36,305 nucleotides of DNA from Tychonema sp. LEGE 06208 (GCF_015207505.1 NZ_JADEWT010000062.1:1-36305); one strand, 5' to 3'. Positions 8,363-17,009 are shown, numbered from the stretch's first letter. The notes: generated by a model not told the origin, from the letters alone. Numbers and translations: made by a program.

Positions 8363-8680
8363 ATGGCAACAATTCCACAGCAAAAAATCCGCATTCGCCT
8401 CAAAGCTTTCGATCGCCGAATTCTAGACGCATCCTGCGAAAAGATTGTAGATACAGCAAATCGGACAGCCGCCACTGCGATCGGCCCGATTCCCCTACCG
8501 ACAAAACGACGGATTTATTGCTTGCTGCGATCGCCCCACGTAGACAAAGATTCTCGCGAACACTTTGAAACCCGCACCCACCGCCGCATTATCGACATTC
8601 ACCAGCCTTCTGCTAAAACAATTGACGCTTTGATGAAACTGGATTTGCCAGCCGGCGTAGATATCGAAGTCAAGCTGTAG
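8363..8680 (+). CDS. rpsJ: 30S ribosomal protein S10
   Basis: S10 is a 30S head protein and, as NusE, a partner of NusB in antitermination. The 105-residue protein shows [11 protein letters not shown] at the N-terminus and the long extended loop [21 protein letters not shown]. It ends with [34 protein letters not shown]. In cyanobacteria rpsJ commonly follows tuf, as here. The 331-bp gap holding a terminator and a heptamer array suggests it has its own promoter. It is followed at once by a textbook terminator. Confidence 0.99.
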   Translation: MATIPQQKIRIRLKAFDRRILDASCEKIVDTANRTAATAIGPIPLPTKRRIYCLLRSPHVDKDSREHFETRTHRRIIDIHQPSAKTIDALMKLDLPAGVDIEVKL

Positions 8681-8699
8681 ATTGACGAATTTTAAATAC

Positions 8700-8741
8700 A
8701 AAAAGAAGGAGCAATGGAAAAATACATTGTTCCTTCTTTTT
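8700..8741 (+). terminator. Rho-independent-type terminator after rpsJ
   Basis: Arms 8700-8715 and 8726-8741 form a 16-bp stem with one G-U pair and a 10-nt loop. The 3' arm ends in CTTCTTTTT, giving a U-rich end. It begins 19 bp after the rpsJ stop. Confidence 0.85.
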
Positions 8742-8760
8742 GCTGAAAGTGCGATCTACA

Positions 8761-8849
8761 GTAGTCATGAGTCAGTAGTCATTAGTCATGAGTCAGTAGT
8801 CATTAGTCATGAGTCATTAGTCATGAGTCATTAGTCATGAGTCATTAGT
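8761..8849. repeat. heptamer tandem repeat (AGTCATT/AGTCATG/AGTCAGT)
   Basis: About twelve 7-bp units of AGTCAT(T/G) and AGTCAGT lie just downstream of the rpsJ terminator, in the 471-bp gap before the Lon-N gene. Relative to the arrays at 1544 and 8283 it is in the reverse-complement orientation. The rest of the gap shows no gene. Confidence 0.95.
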
Positions 8850-9151
8850 TTTTCAATAAATCTGTATAATTAATCTAAAATTTGCACTGTGTGGGAATGC
8901 TAAAAAAAAACATTTTAAAGTGGCTATCATAGCTTTTTATGTTGTTTATTCAACAAAAACATAATTTTTATCATTTTGAAAGCATGACGGCTTGTTTGAG
9001 TTCCTAGGGGTGGCTGGGAGAATTGACGATCGCCCGCCGTCGATCCCGGAGCCCGCGTAAAAGCCCGATCGCCCCTGTTTCCCGCCCCGGAATTCCTCAA
9101 ATCAGTTAAAGTAAGAAAAATAAGCGCAAGTACCGTCACCTTTGAGCGACA

Positions 9152-9793
9152 ATGGCATCCTCTTCCTCCTCCGCAGTTCGCGAACTCCCCTTATTTCCGT
9201 TGCCGGAAGTGGTTCTATTTCCAGGTAGACCACTGCCGCTGCAAATCTTCGAGTTTCGCTATCGAATCATGATGAATACGATTCTTGAGGGCGATCGCCG
9301 TTTCGGTGTACTCATGTGGGACCCCAACCAAAACAAAGTCTCAGCCGTTGGCTGTTGCGCCGAAGTAATTCACTGTCAGCGCCTCCCGGACGATCGCATG
9401 AAAATCATGACTCTCGGACAGCAGCGGTTCCGAGTCCTCGACGCCGTTCGGGAAAAACCCTATTTAGTCGGTCTAGTAGAATGGATTGAAGATGAACCGC
9501 CACAAACAGACCTCAGACCTTTGGGCCAAGATGTCGAACAACTGCTGAGAGATGTAGTTCGCCTCTCCAGCAAATTGATGGATCAGCCGATCGACCTACC
9601 CGAAGACATTCCCAGTTTGCCCACAGAATTGTCCTACTGGGTAGCCAGCTACCTTTACGGTGCAGCAACAGAACAGCAAACTCTTTTAGAACTGCAAGAT
9701 ACTGCTGCGAGATTGGAACGCGAAACCGAAATTTTAACTTCTACTCGCAATCACTTAGCAGCAAGGACTGTACTGAAAGATACGCTCAAATAG
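9152..9793 (+). CDS. Lon protease N-terminal (LON substrate-binding) domain protein
   Basis: The 213-residue protein consists of a LON N-terminal (PUA-like, LAN) domain without the AAA or Ser-Lys protease parts. The diagnostic opening is LPLFPLPEVVLFPGRPLPL (about 12-30), then IFEFRYRIMM, GDRRFGVLMWD and DDRMKIMTLGQQRFRVL. The C-terminal half (about 120-213) is helical. These stand-alone proteins are presumed to bind unfolded or specific protein substrates; the partner is unknown. Its position after rpsJ is a conserved cyanobacterial arrangement, as far as I recall. A 10-bp hairpin follows the stop. Confidence 0.9.
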   Translation: MASSSSSAVRELPLFPLPEVVLFPGRPLPLQIFEFRYRIMMNTILEGDRRFGVLMWDPNQNKVSAVGCCAEVIHCQRLPDDRMKIMTLGQQRFRVLDAVREKPYLVGLVEWIEDEPPQTDLRPLGQDVEQLLRDVVRLSSKLMDQPIDLPEDIPSLPTELSYWVASYLYGAATEQQTLLELQDTAARLERETEILTSTRNHLAARTVLKDTLK

Positions 9794-9802
9794 CGAATTT
9801 AC

Positions 9803-9833
9803 ACAGGCAAAAAATACGCTCGGTTTTGCCTGT
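9803..9833 (+). terminator. hairpin terminator after the Lon-N gene
   Basis: ACAGGCAAAA (9803-9812) and TTTTGCCTGT (9824-9833) are exact complements around an 11-nt loop, ten bases after the stop codon. There is no extended U-tract. Nothing else is recognised between here and the next gene at 10021. Confidence 0.6.
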
Positions 9834-10020
9834 ACATCAGCCCAAATTGCACACAAATCATATTATTTTCAATTTAAAATCTTCCTATCGAAGATTTTAA
9901 AACTAATCAACGATCGACTAAAGCTTTCGATCGCACTACCGAATTCCATTCTTATTAAGAACTGGTATCTATTTGAGCGGCAAATTCAAACAAGTTCGGA
10001 TAGGTTCTTTATCGCATTAA

Positions 10021-10959
10021 ATGCTTGTGTTAGAAAATCACGACCAACCGAAACCATACGATGCAGTTAAAGGCGGTCAAATGCCGCCTCCTATCGGCGG
10101 TGTGGTACTCGGCGGGCTAGCAGGAGTTAAACACCGACTGTCGGCTGCTGTCAGCGAACACCGTATTGCGGCGCTGAAGGAAACCTTTAATTACGGCGAT
10201 GCAGGCTTAAAAATAGCGATCGAGATTTGTCAAAACGAAACAGGCCCCCTGCAGCAGGCGGCCTGCGATTTAGTTCGAGAGAGGCTAAGCGCGATCGCCC
10301 GCGAAAAATTACAAGCCTTCGTACCTGTAAGCTTAGATTCAGAAACAGGGACAGATAAAACTCAAAAAATATTAAAAAACTCACCCAGTGCAGTCTCAGA
10401 AAAAACTAGCGATCGGCAGTTGTCAGAAGCACAATTCATATTTGAGACAATTCTGCAGCAAATGCAACCAAATTTGCTGCTGTTAGAAGCATTAGTATCC
10501 TCTGTAAAGCGCGAAGAATTTACCAACGAATTGATGAATCTTTGGGATTTATTAATCTCAGAAATTCAGGAACCTCTCAAAGAATTACGTCAGGCTGTTG
10601 GTAGCGCAATTTCCGCCCAACTCCGCATTCAGTGGCAGTACAATCAAGCTGAATCTCAAGCCAATCAGTGGCAGCAGCGAGCCTTGATAGCACTTCAGAA
10701 AGGAGATGAAAACTTGGTTCGCCACGCCTGGGTTCGGAAGCAGTTAGAGTTGGATAAAGTAGCAGAATTAAAAATTGACTTAGACGACCAAACTGTGCGA
10801 GTAGAAACTCTCAACCGCAACTTGCTGGCTTTGGAAAGCAAGATTACTGAAGCTAATTCTAAGAAAGAGATTCTCAAGATGCAGGTTCATTTTGCTAAGG
10901 TACAGGAGCAAATTAACTGCACTTTCAGCCAAATGAATAATATATTTTTCCGTCCTTAA
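10021..10959 (+). CDS. HEAT-like N-terminus fused to a PspA/Vipp1-like coiled coil
   Basis: The 312-residue protein has two recognisable parts. Residues about 37-95 (HRIAALKETFNYGDAGL then QQAACDLVRERLSAIA) resemble the helical repeat (RxxALxxALxYGxxGLxLVI...VQxxAxxLLR) of many cyanobacterial multidomain proteins. Residues about 219-300 (WQQRALIALQKGDENLVRHA, then the Leu/Glu/Lys-rich QLELDK... TKKEIL-like helix) closely follow the conserved middle of PspA/Vipp1 (W-x-x-RAxxALxKGxExLAREAL). PspA-family proteins polymerise on membranes and maintain their integrity. The N-terminal amphipathic helix and the full PspA core are not evident. A 120-residue helical linker joins the halves. A membrane-stress or scaffold role is inferred, not shown. 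The following spacer holds a palindromic element. Confidence 0.6.
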   Translation: MLVLENHDQPKPYDAVKGGQMPPPIGGVVLGGLAGVKHRLSAAVSEHRIAALKETFNYGDAGLKIAIEICQNETGPLQQAACDLVRERLSAIAREKLQAFVPVSLDSETGTDKTQKILKNSPSAVSEKTSDRQLSEAQFIFETILQQMQPNLLLLEALVSSVKREEFTNELMNLWDLLISEIQEPLKELRQAVGSAISAQLRIQWQYNQAESQANQWQQRALIALQKGDENLVRHAWVRKQLELDKVAELKIDLDDQTVRVETLNRNLLALESKITEANSKKEILKMQVHFAKVQEQINCTFSQMNNIFFRP

Positions 10960-10976
10960 TTGTTGGATGCTGCGCG

Positions 10977-11154
10977 TATATAGCAGTTCGAGCGAAAGAT
11001 GAGGTATTAACCAATTAATCCCTCAATTCTCCAATCTTCCAATTCCTCAATCCCCCAATCCCCCAATCTAAAATCTCAAACTTGTTCGCTCGCGAAGTCG
11101 AAGAATCTAAAATCTAAAATCTCAATTCCTCACCTTTTTGAGAAAGGCTATATA
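10977..11154. repeat. palindromic element, copy A
   Basis: The left arm TATAGCAGTTCGAGCGAAAG then GATGAGGTATT is mirrored at the right end by ATTCCTCACC and TTTTTGAGAAAGGCTATATA. The middle holds iterated CAATCCCC and AATCTAAAATC units. The arms match the elements at 11843, 13735 and 19791. Confidence 0.75.
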
Positions 11155-11167
11155 TTATTGCCCTATC

Positions 11168-11812
11168 TTACTTTTGTCTGATAAAAAAATGAATCACCCC
11201 GCTGAAATCCGTTTCATCATCCAACTTAGCGCCTTCGAGGTTAGCACCGCATAAAATAGCCCCGCTTAAATTAGCACCGCGCAAGTCAGCACCGCGCAAG
11301 TCAGCGCCCTGAAAATTAGCTTCATATAACAATGCTCCTTTCAGGTTAGCCTGCTTGAGACTCGCTCCCCGCAGTTTGGCGTCAGTTAGATTAGCTTTTG
11401 TAAAATCTGTATTGTCCAAGCAAGCATCAATGAGGTTGGCTTCGATTAGGTTAGCTTGGCACAGTGAGGCACCGGTCAAATCCACACCGATCATTTTTGT
11501 CTGGCTCAAATTGGCTTTGTTCAGGTTGACCTGCATCATTTCAGATCCTGTCAACCTTGAAAAAGTTAAATCTGCTTTGCTAAGGTTTGCCCCATTTAGT
11601 TTGGTCATTACTAGGACAGCATTCTTGAGGACTGCACCTAGTAAGTTGGCCCAACTAAGGTCTGTCAAAGTTAAATTAATTTCGTTCAACGTTGCACAGG
11701 CTAGATTGATCTCAACCAGGAAAGCTTCTGTCAAATAAGCTTCTTTTAAGTTTGTTTCGTGAAAATCTCTTTCTCCGGCTGCATATCGCTTCAGAAGTTC
11801 ATCAGCATTCAT
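11168..11812 (-). CDS. pentapeptide repeat protein
   Basis: The 214-residue protein is built almost entirely of A(N/D)LxX pentapeptides from about residue 18 to 203, for example ANLSKADL, ANLIEANLID and GADLRGADLRGANLSGA. Such tracts fold as a right-handed quadrilateral beta-helix. No other domain, signal peptide or membrane segment is seen. The family is abundant in cyanobacteria; roles range from gyrase protection to unknown, and none can be assigned here. The repeats are tidy near the C-terminus and degenerate in the middle (about 40-80). The ATG start is supported by TTAGGAGG about nine bases upstream. It lies between copies A and C of the palindromic element. Confidence 0.93.
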   Translation of the reverse strand: MNADELLKRYAAGERDFHETNLKEAYLTEAFLVEINLACATLNEINLTLTDLSWANLLGAVLKNAVLVMTKLNGANLSKADLTFSRLTGSEMMQVNLNKANLSQTKMIGVDLTGASLCQANLIEANLIDACLDNTDFTKANLTDAKLRGASLKQANLKGALLYEANFQGADLRGADLRGANLSGAILCGANLEGAKLDDETDFSGVIHFFIRQK

Positions 11813-11842
11813 GTGGCTAGCCTCCTAAGTGGTAGCTAAAAT

Positions 11843-11941
11843 TATATAGCCTTTCTCAACAAGGTGAGGTATGAATTTTGACCTGGAAAGCCTGATAATA
11901 CAGGGTTTCTGCATACCTCATCGATCGCAGAACCGCTATAC
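11843..11941. repeat. palindromic element, copy C
   Basis: The left arm TATATAGCCTTTCTCAACAA plus GGTGAGGTAT is mirrored by ATACCTCATC and AGAACCGCTATA about 40 bp later. This is the most compact copy (99 bp). The right end contains the stop codon of prephenate dehydratase (11936-11938), so the gene's terminus overlaps the element. Confidence 0.75.
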
Positions 11942-12859
11942 TACTGATAGTACAGTGTAGCAGCCGAAGATTTTTAAAGTTTCTGTGTGATTTTTGAGTT
12001 CTTCTACTGCCGATCGCACTAATGTAGAACCAGCATCCGCTTCAACATCCGTAAAAAAAATATATTCTCCGAGCGATCGCTTAGTCGGTCGAGATTCAAT
12101 GCGACTTAAATTAATACCGCGACTGGCAAATACTTGCAAAGGTTTTACCAGCGATCCCGGCCTATTGGCAGGTACGCTAAAAGCTAGTGACGTGTGAGTG
12201 CAATTAGGCGTTGTCTCTAGATGCGACGGGGATGCTGATTTCGTGGCGGATTGAATTGATGAGTCGTGGGATGTTGCAGCGTTTCCCAATTTTCCTGTAT
12301 TTGGGCCTAGTACCCAAAATCGAGTGTAATTGTCAGGATAATCATTAATCGGGCTCGCTAGCACTGGCAATTTGTAGAGTTCGGCCGCTCTTGGGGAAGA
12401 GATTACCGCGATACTTTTATCTTCTAGGTACTGCAACGCTTCCGTAGTTGAATTTGCCGGAATCAACTCAGCCGCCGGGATAAACTTTGCCAACCACAAC
12501 TGACACTGAGCTAGGGCTTGCGGGTGAGAGTAAACTTTTTGAATCTCGTTAAAATTTTGAGCATTGGACAGCAGCGCGTGGGAAATCGGCAAAACCAAGG
12601 CGTGTTGAATGCGGAGTGCATCCAGCCGCCACAGGGTGTCTAGGGTGACAGTCACACTCCCCTCGATCGAATTTTCGACCGGCACAATTGAAAGGTCAAC
12701 CAGCCCAGAGGCAGATGCCTCTAGTGCCTGAGAAATGGTGGAATAAGGACACAGGGTGCATTCGGCGTTAGTTTCGAGACTTAACCAATTGACATAAGCT
12801 AGAGCTGCTGTTTCTGCATTCGTACCTACAGGGCCGAGATGTGCGATTGAAATTTTCAT
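11936..12859 (-). CDS. pheA: prephenate dehydratase
   Basis: This enzyme converts prephenate to phenylpyruvate in phenylalanine synthesis, in the cytoplasm. The 307-residue protein has a catalytic domain (about 1-185) with LGPVGTNAETAA near the start and SIVPVENSIEGSV (about 57-70). It also has the catalytic NYTRFWVLG segment (about 177-185; T-R-F is diagnostic). A C-terminal ACT domain (about 222-305) shows RPGSLVKPLQVFASRGINLS and RIESRP, the Phe-binding motif for feedback inhibition. Between the domains lies a Ser/Thr-rich insert of about 35 residues not usual for the family. There is no chorismate mutase domain. It is transcribed divergently from the DUF1997 gene. Confidence 0.95.
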   Translation of the reverse strand: MKISIAHLGPVGTNAETAALAYVNWLSLETNAECTLCPYSTISQALEASASGLVDLSIVPVENSIEGSVTVTLDTLWRLDALRIQHALVLPISHALLSNAQNFNEIQKVYSHPQALAQCQLWLAKFIPAAELIPANSTTEALQYLEDKSIAVISSPRAAELYKLPVLASPINDYPDNYTRFWVLGPNTGKLGNAATSHDSSIQSATKSASPSHLETTPNCTHTSLAFSVPANRPGSLVKPLQVFASRGINLSRIESRPTKRSLGEYIFFTDVEADAGSTLVRSAVEELKNHTETLKIFGCYTVLSVV

Positions 12860-13019
12860 AATTAGTAGTTTTATGTTACAAATGTTTTCTTGACTCTCAT
12901 CAGCCAGCAGGTACGATGAAAAAATTAGCCAGAGTCCCGAAAGCTTAGATCCGTAATTTCTCGGATGACATTGCGGGAGTGCGCGAGCTAATACGAGACT
13001 TATGTCACCTTAAAAAGGT

Positions 13020-13025
13020 TATAAT
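13020..13025 (+). promoter_or_regulatory. possible -10 element for the DUF1997 gene
   Basis: TATAAT lies 43 bp before the start codon in the 209-bp divergent spacer. No convincing -35 hexamer is found 16-18 bp upstream (GACTTA). Confidence 0.25.
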
Positions 13026-13068
13026 TTATTAAGATATGCTTACAAATCCTATATATTAATATTTTCTC

Positions 13069-13647
13069 ATGTATATCCGATTTAATTCTTCGCAATCCGT
13101 TGAGATCGCCGTACCAGATGAACGGGTTCCCATTCAACATTATCTGCGCCAGCCGAGGCGACTGGTGAACGCCTTAGTCGATCGCACTCGCACAGAGCAA
13201 CTCAGCGATGACTGTTTCCGCCTGAAAATGCGGCCGTTACAATTTATGATGCTGAACATTCAACCCACGGTAGACATGAGGGTGTGGGCGCAGTCAGACG
13301 GCACAATCAATTTAGAGTCCGTGGCTTGCGAAATTCTCGGAGTGGGCTATATAAACGATCGCTTTGCTCTCAATCTTAAAGGACAGCTTGCTGCACACCA
13401 AAGTAGCGGGCTAACCTGCTTGAAGGGAAAAGCCGATTTGGAAGTGCAAGTAGAATTACCGCCGCCATTCTGGCTGACACCGAAACCGATTTTAGAAGCA
13501 ACGGGCAACGGTTTGCTCAAAAGCGTGCTGTTGAGCGTCAAACAGCGGTTGATGCACCAGTTGCTCTTAGATTACCGCCGATGGGCAAGCAACGAAATAA
13601 ACGTAATATCGAGCGATCGCCCTCAAATCTTATCTCTAGAAGGGTAA
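13069..13647 (+). CDS. DUF1997 family protein
   Basis: The 192-residue protein is soluble, with no signal or membrane segment. The succession of a YLRQP(R/E)RLVNAL-like helix, RLKMRPLQFMML(N)IQPTVDM and a C-terminal PPPFWLTPKPILEATGNGLL plus a long LLxxVKQRLMHQLLLDYRRW helix is what I associate with DUF1997. That is a family of unknown function shared by cyanobacteria and chloroplasts. The fold may be a lipid-binding-like (SRPBCC-type) sandwich; this is inference. It is divergent from prephenate dehydratase and followed by palindromic element copy B. Confidence 0.8.
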   Translation: MYIRFNSSQSVEIAVPDERVPIQHYLRQPRRLVNALVDRTRTEQLSDDCFRLKMRPLQFMMLNIQPTVDMRVWAQSDGTINLESVACEILGVGYINDRFALNLKGQLAAHQSSGLTCLKGKADLEVQVELPPPFWLTPKPILEATGNGLLKSVLLSVKQRLMHQLLLDYRRWASNEINVISSDRPQILSLEG

Positions 13648-13734
13648 TTTTGTGCTAGAGAATCGGTGAATTAATTTACAGCGATATTTGGCAAAAAATC
13701 GGCTTAATTGCAGAAATATTAGTTAAACGCTCGA

Positions 13735-13898
13735 ATATAGCAGTTCGAGTGAAAAATGGGGTATCGATCCCCCAATCCCCCAATTCCCCAATCTAAAATC
13801 TAAAACTTGTACCCTCGCGACTTGTACCCTCGCGTAGCCAAAGCAAGCCGAAATATCTAAAATCTCAACTCCTCACCTTTTTGACAAAGGCTGTAGTA
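13735..13898. repeat. palindromic element, copy B
   Basis: It begins ATATAGCAGTTCGAGTGAAA then GGGGTATCG, and ends CTCCTCACCTTTTTGACAAA then GGCTGTAGTA. Same ends and internal CCCCAAT/AATCTAAAATC units as copy A, but the inner segment carries a duplicated CTTGTACCCTCGCG. Confidence 0.75.
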
Positions 13899-13941
13899 CA
13901 CCCAGAGTTTTATGGGATTTTGTGGGCTAGATAACGGCGGA

Positions 13942-14403
13942 TCACTCAAGAATATCGATGTAAGTCTGTGCTCCTTCTTGATCGTCTTCAACGACTCCTA
14001 CACCGATAGACCAATCAGTCGATTGGTCTTGTGAAGCTTCGTCTTTTTGGCCGATAAATTCGCGCTCTGGCGGGCTGGTAACTGTATCCGCTTCCAAATT
14101 AGTCGCCCCTACCCGAATTCGGATTTTGGGGCCGGAATTGCCCAAGCGAATCGTCATCCCGTCGGCGACTGACACCTGAGCGATCGGTTTATCATCTACA
14201 TAAGTACCGTTAGCACCAAAATTAATAATTTCCCAGCCATTGGCGTGATTCCACAGCTCAACGTGGTGGCGGGAAACCACAGCACTGTAAATAATTACAT
14301 CATTGTCGTTCGATCGACCGATCCGAACCACCGAAGCGGATTCAAAACACCACTTCTGAACCGCGACAGACTGGATAGGATGTAGCAGAGTTAAGGTAAT
14401 CAC
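13942..14403 (-). CDS. FHA-domain protein
   Basis: The 153-residue protein has an N-terminal FHA domain (about 10-100), a phosphothreonine-peptide binding module. It carries the hallmark VVRIGRSNDNDVII (about 25-38), SxxVSRHHVEL (the phospho-binding Ser-Arg-His) and NGTYVDDKPI. The C-terminal 50 residues are acidic and probably disordered. The GTG start (GTG ATT) matches that of the paralogue at 17286, about 55% identical over the FHA domain by eye. It presumably reads Ser/Thr-kinase signalling, but no kinase gene is in the window. Confidence 0.92.
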   Translation of the reverse strand: MITLTLLHPIQSVAVQKWCFESASVVRIGRSNDNDVIIYSAVVSRHHVELWNHANGWEIINFGANGTYVDDKPIAQVSVADGMTIRLGNSGPKIRIRVGATNLEADTVTSPPEREFIGQKDEASQDQSTDWSIGVGVVEDDQEGAQTYIDILE

Positions 14404-14788
14404 GGATGTTTTGACACTCCGCCACCAAATACAAACGAATATGCTTCAAGATCGATTTTTTCGGATAAAACCGCCAAAAAATTGATTCTCAAAAAAGTGG
14501 TCAGTGGGTGGCGACTTTCTCGCCCTACAGAAGTTAACCACTTATTTATGCCGGAGTTTCTAGATAAAATAATAGTTTGCTGTATCAAACAACATAGGTC
14601 TTTTCGAGTTGCTAACATTTTCCTTATTAATTCAATACCAATAGAATACAATGCTTTGAGCAGCACTGGAATTCCTGATACCCAAAGCCTCAATATCCGA
14701 CACCAAAAATACCGATCGACCTTGCGGGGGCGCGTCGCCCCTAAAAATACGATCGGTAATTAGTCGCCTCTGGCCCTCTGGCCGCACT
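14404..14788. other. gene-poor spacer between FHA and PRC-barrel genes
   Basis: No recognised gene lies in these 385 bp. A 97-codon minus-strand frame (14693 to 14400) overlaps the FHA GTG start as GTGA, and a plus-strand frame covers 14482-14763. Neither resembles a known protein. The overlap could be chance or a decayed upstream gene. Confidence 0.5.
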
Positions 14789-15526
14789 TCAGAGATCCGA
14801 CTCTGGGGGCTCCGGTGTCGGCGGTGGCGATACAGATTCCTGCCTTTGTCGCTTCAACTCTGCTACTTTTTCTTGAGCTGCATCCCTGACTTCTAGAGCT
14901 TTATCTTGGAGTTTTTCCGCCAGATTTTGCGCGCCCCGCTTCACCTCTGCCACATTTAGGAGAGTTTGGTCGTAATCTTCGTGTAAAAACTCTGCTACCA
15001 GACCGACTTTTTTGTGTAATCCCTCAGCGTACTGTACGGGTTCCGACACAGAAGCCTCTGAAACGATCGCCCGTTTGCTGCCGAGCGACGAAATCGCCCC
15101 AACCGGCAACAAGTAAATCCCGTCTAAAACGCCGCGCCAGCCGCTCGATTTAAACAGGTAATCGGTAACAGAACCAGTCGTGACATCAAATAGGTAGTCA
15201 ACCACCGTACCTGCCTTATTTCCTGCGTCCGTGAGCACCTCAAGCCCGATCGGACAAACAGCTTGTTCCGGCTGATGCAATTCCGGGAGTTCCGGGTTAA
15301 TAGTGACAAAAACATTTTCGCCCACAGCATCAACTTGCGCCCAAGCGAACCAGGTTTTTTTGTTCCCCAAAAGTCCCGACTTGCAAGTAAAGCCGATCGC
15401 CCGCTGGGAGTGAGAATCGAGCCAAAGCTTGTCTACCCTGCCGACCTCTTCGGCAGTTCTGCGGTCGATCGTGCGGCGGTTTAGCAGTTCGCTGCGCTTA
15501 ACAATCTGTTGTTGCGATCTACTCAT
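14789..15526 (-). CDS. PRC-barrel domain protein
   Basis: The 245-residue protein has tandem PRC-barrel-like domains. The first (about 8-85) opens RSELLNRRTIDRRTAEEVGRVDKLWLD; the second (about 88-160) contains GLEVLTDAGNKAGTVVDYLFD and TGSVTDYLFK. A helical, charged segment (about 180-230, with KLQDKALEVRDAAQEKV) and a Pro-rich tail PPPTPEPPESD follow. PRC barrels occur in RimM and photosynthetic reaction-centre H subunits. Cyanobacterial tandem versions are membrane- or thylakoid-linked in some reports, but the role here is unknown. The start is supported by AGGAG eight bases upstream. It is adjacent to iscB and among FHA genes. Confidence 0.88.
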   Translation of the reverse strand: MSRSQQQIVKRSELLNRRTIDRRTAEEVGRVDKLWLDSHSQRAIGFTCKSGLLGNKKTWFAWAQVDAVGENVFVTINPELPELHQPEQAVCPIGLEVLTDAGNKAGTVVDYLFDVTTGSVTDYLFKSSGWRGVLDGIYLLPVGAISSLGSKRAIVSEASVSEPVQYAEGLHKKVGLVAEFLHEDYDQTLLNVAEVKRGAQNLAEKLQDKALEVRDAAQEKVAELKRQRQESVSPPPTPEPPESDL

Positions 15527-15728
15527 AAATAAACTCCTGAGTGGCTACGAGAAAAAATGTCGGTCGAAGCGTCGATTTAAGATTTTAGGTTTTTGGCCCG
15601 TCAGAGGAATCACCGCAGTAGGAACCAGCGTCTAAAATTTTGGGATCGATCCTCAGCAGTATCGGGGTTAAGAACTGCTCGATAATCTCTACCCATACCT
15701 GGACATTACTACCGTTTTTGTTCAGATA

Positions 15729-17000
15729 TCAGACATAACTGTAACCATCTTTGCGATGGATGGCTTTACAGTAATCGAGCCTTACCGAAAACCGTTTTTT
15801 GTTGATAATGAACTCACCTCTTCCATCCGACATAGGGCAGACTCTAGCTGTAAATGTTCCTTGATACTTACCTTTCGGTACATCGGCTCGAACAATATCA
15901 CCAGTACAAAAGCCCAAAATTGGACGCAATGGACGATGCTTGATTGGATAGCCATATTTATCTGTTTGGCAGCGCTGCCTTGGACCCAAACCAGTTGCAG
16001 TGACATTGAGAATGCGCTCTGTTAAGACTTGCAGCGTTTTTGTGATACCAACACAGGCAGCGTCTAACCAGTGAGTTTTTTGTAATCCCAACCGAGTCCT
16101 GTTGTATTTGGTTTGTCCTCCTGTACCTGTATAGACTGGCAAGCCTGTTTCTTTGAGTCGATTAAACAATGCCCATCGGGTAGCATTAACGGCTGCTGCA
16201 TCCAAACAAGGTCGCTTGGCTTGAGCTAATATCCGCTTAAGTAGATCGGGCTTTTTTGAGAGGAACTGCTCGATTGATTTTGTCCCTTTCTTGATGTTGC
16301 ATTTCTCACAAGCTAAGCACAGATTAGAGATGCGGTTGCTACCTCCTTTGGCTAAGGGGTGAATATGCTCGATCTGTAAAGGCACATTTTCAATCCCGCA
16401 ATAAGCACAGTTTCTTTGCCACTTTTCTAATAAATACTCGCGGATCTCGCAGCCAAACAAAGTGCCTTGTTGGTATTCGCACCCGCTAATCTCTGGATTA
16501 TCTAGTGCTTGCGTGTCAAACTTAACTAGCTCCTGTCCGATCTCACGGATCGGAGCAAATTTACGCAGGCGCTTGACCCAAGTTTCTGTGGTTAAAACCC
16601 GATGCTTCAAGCTTGGTGCTAACCATCCTTGAGGGCGCGAACGGTTCAGAAAACGCGGCTGGCGGTAGCGTGTATTGCGGTTTCTCCGACCTCTCCGTAA
16701 AGACCTGCGAGAGTCAATAGCTAGTTTAATTTGCTGCCCGCGATGCTTCAATTCCATCCCCCAAATAACCTCATCCCTGTCAGTTACAAGAGCAAATCCC
16801 GTAACTTTTGAACCCGGATCGATTTTGAGAGTAAGAGGATGAACAATTGGACGCTCGATAGCTCGTTTCAGAATTAGAGTAAAGGGATATCTGCGAAAAG
16901 CAGCCGCCTTGCCCTGCTCTAATAATTTTCTTGCTTGTGCTGGATGAATCGGATTCATCGGTGTCTTTTGAGCGTCAATGAGAAAAACGTAGTTTGACAT
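15729..17000 (-). CDS. iscB: RNA-guided endonuclease IscB (OMEGA nuclease)
   Basis: The 423-residue protein shows the full IscB domain order. The PLMP domain (1-45) has VFLIDAQKTPMNPIHPAQAR. RuvC-I is LTLKIDPGSKVTG with Asp61, followed by an Arg-rich bridge helix (about 98-122). RuvC-II is EIGQELVKFDTQ with Glu157. The HNH domain (about 198-240) has CAYCG, IEHIHPLAKGGSNRISNL and CEKC zinc ligands. RuvC-III is THWLDAACVG with His310 and Asp313. The C-terminal target-adjacent-motif interaction region has GFCTGDIVRADVPKGKYQG. All catalytic residues are present, so it is predicted active. IscB is the IS200/IS605-linked ancestor of Cas9 and cuts DNA guided by an omega-RNA encoded just upstream, as seen here. 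No tnpA is adjacent, so the unit is non-autonomous or domesticated. Confidence 0.95.
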   Translation of the reverse strand: MSNYVFLIDAQKTPMNPIHPAQARKLLEQGKAAAFRRYPFTLILKRAIERPIVHPLTLKIDPGSKVTGFALVTDRDEVIWGMELKHRGQQIKLAIDSRRSLRRGRRNRNTRYRQPRFLNRSRPQGWLAPSLKHRVLTTETWVKRLRKFAPIREIGQELVKFDTQALDNPEISGCEYQQGTLFGCEIREYLLEKWQRNCAYCGIENVPLQIEHIHPLAKGGSNRISNLCLACEKCNIKKGTKSIEQFLSKKPDLLKRILAQAKRPCLDAAAVNATRWALFNRLKETGLPVYTGTGGQTKYNRTRLGLQKTHWLDAACVGITKTLQVLTERILNVTATGLGPRQRCQTDKYGYPIKHRPLRPILGFCTGDIVRADVPKGKYQGTFTARVCPMSDGRGEFIINKKRFSVRLDYCKAIHRKDGYSYV

Positions 17001-17009
17001 CTTCTGTCA

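Noticed and set aside
11355-11738. 127-codon plus-strand frame opposite the pentapeptide-repeat gene
   Set aside because: Mirror of a repetitive coding sequence; the minus strand has the clear A(N/D)LxX pattern and a good ribosome-binding site.
14400-14763. Two overlapping frames on opposite strands (97 and 93 codons)
   Set aside because: No recognisable motif on either; the GTGA overlap with the FHA start is the only hint of reality, so they are kept only as a note on the spacer.
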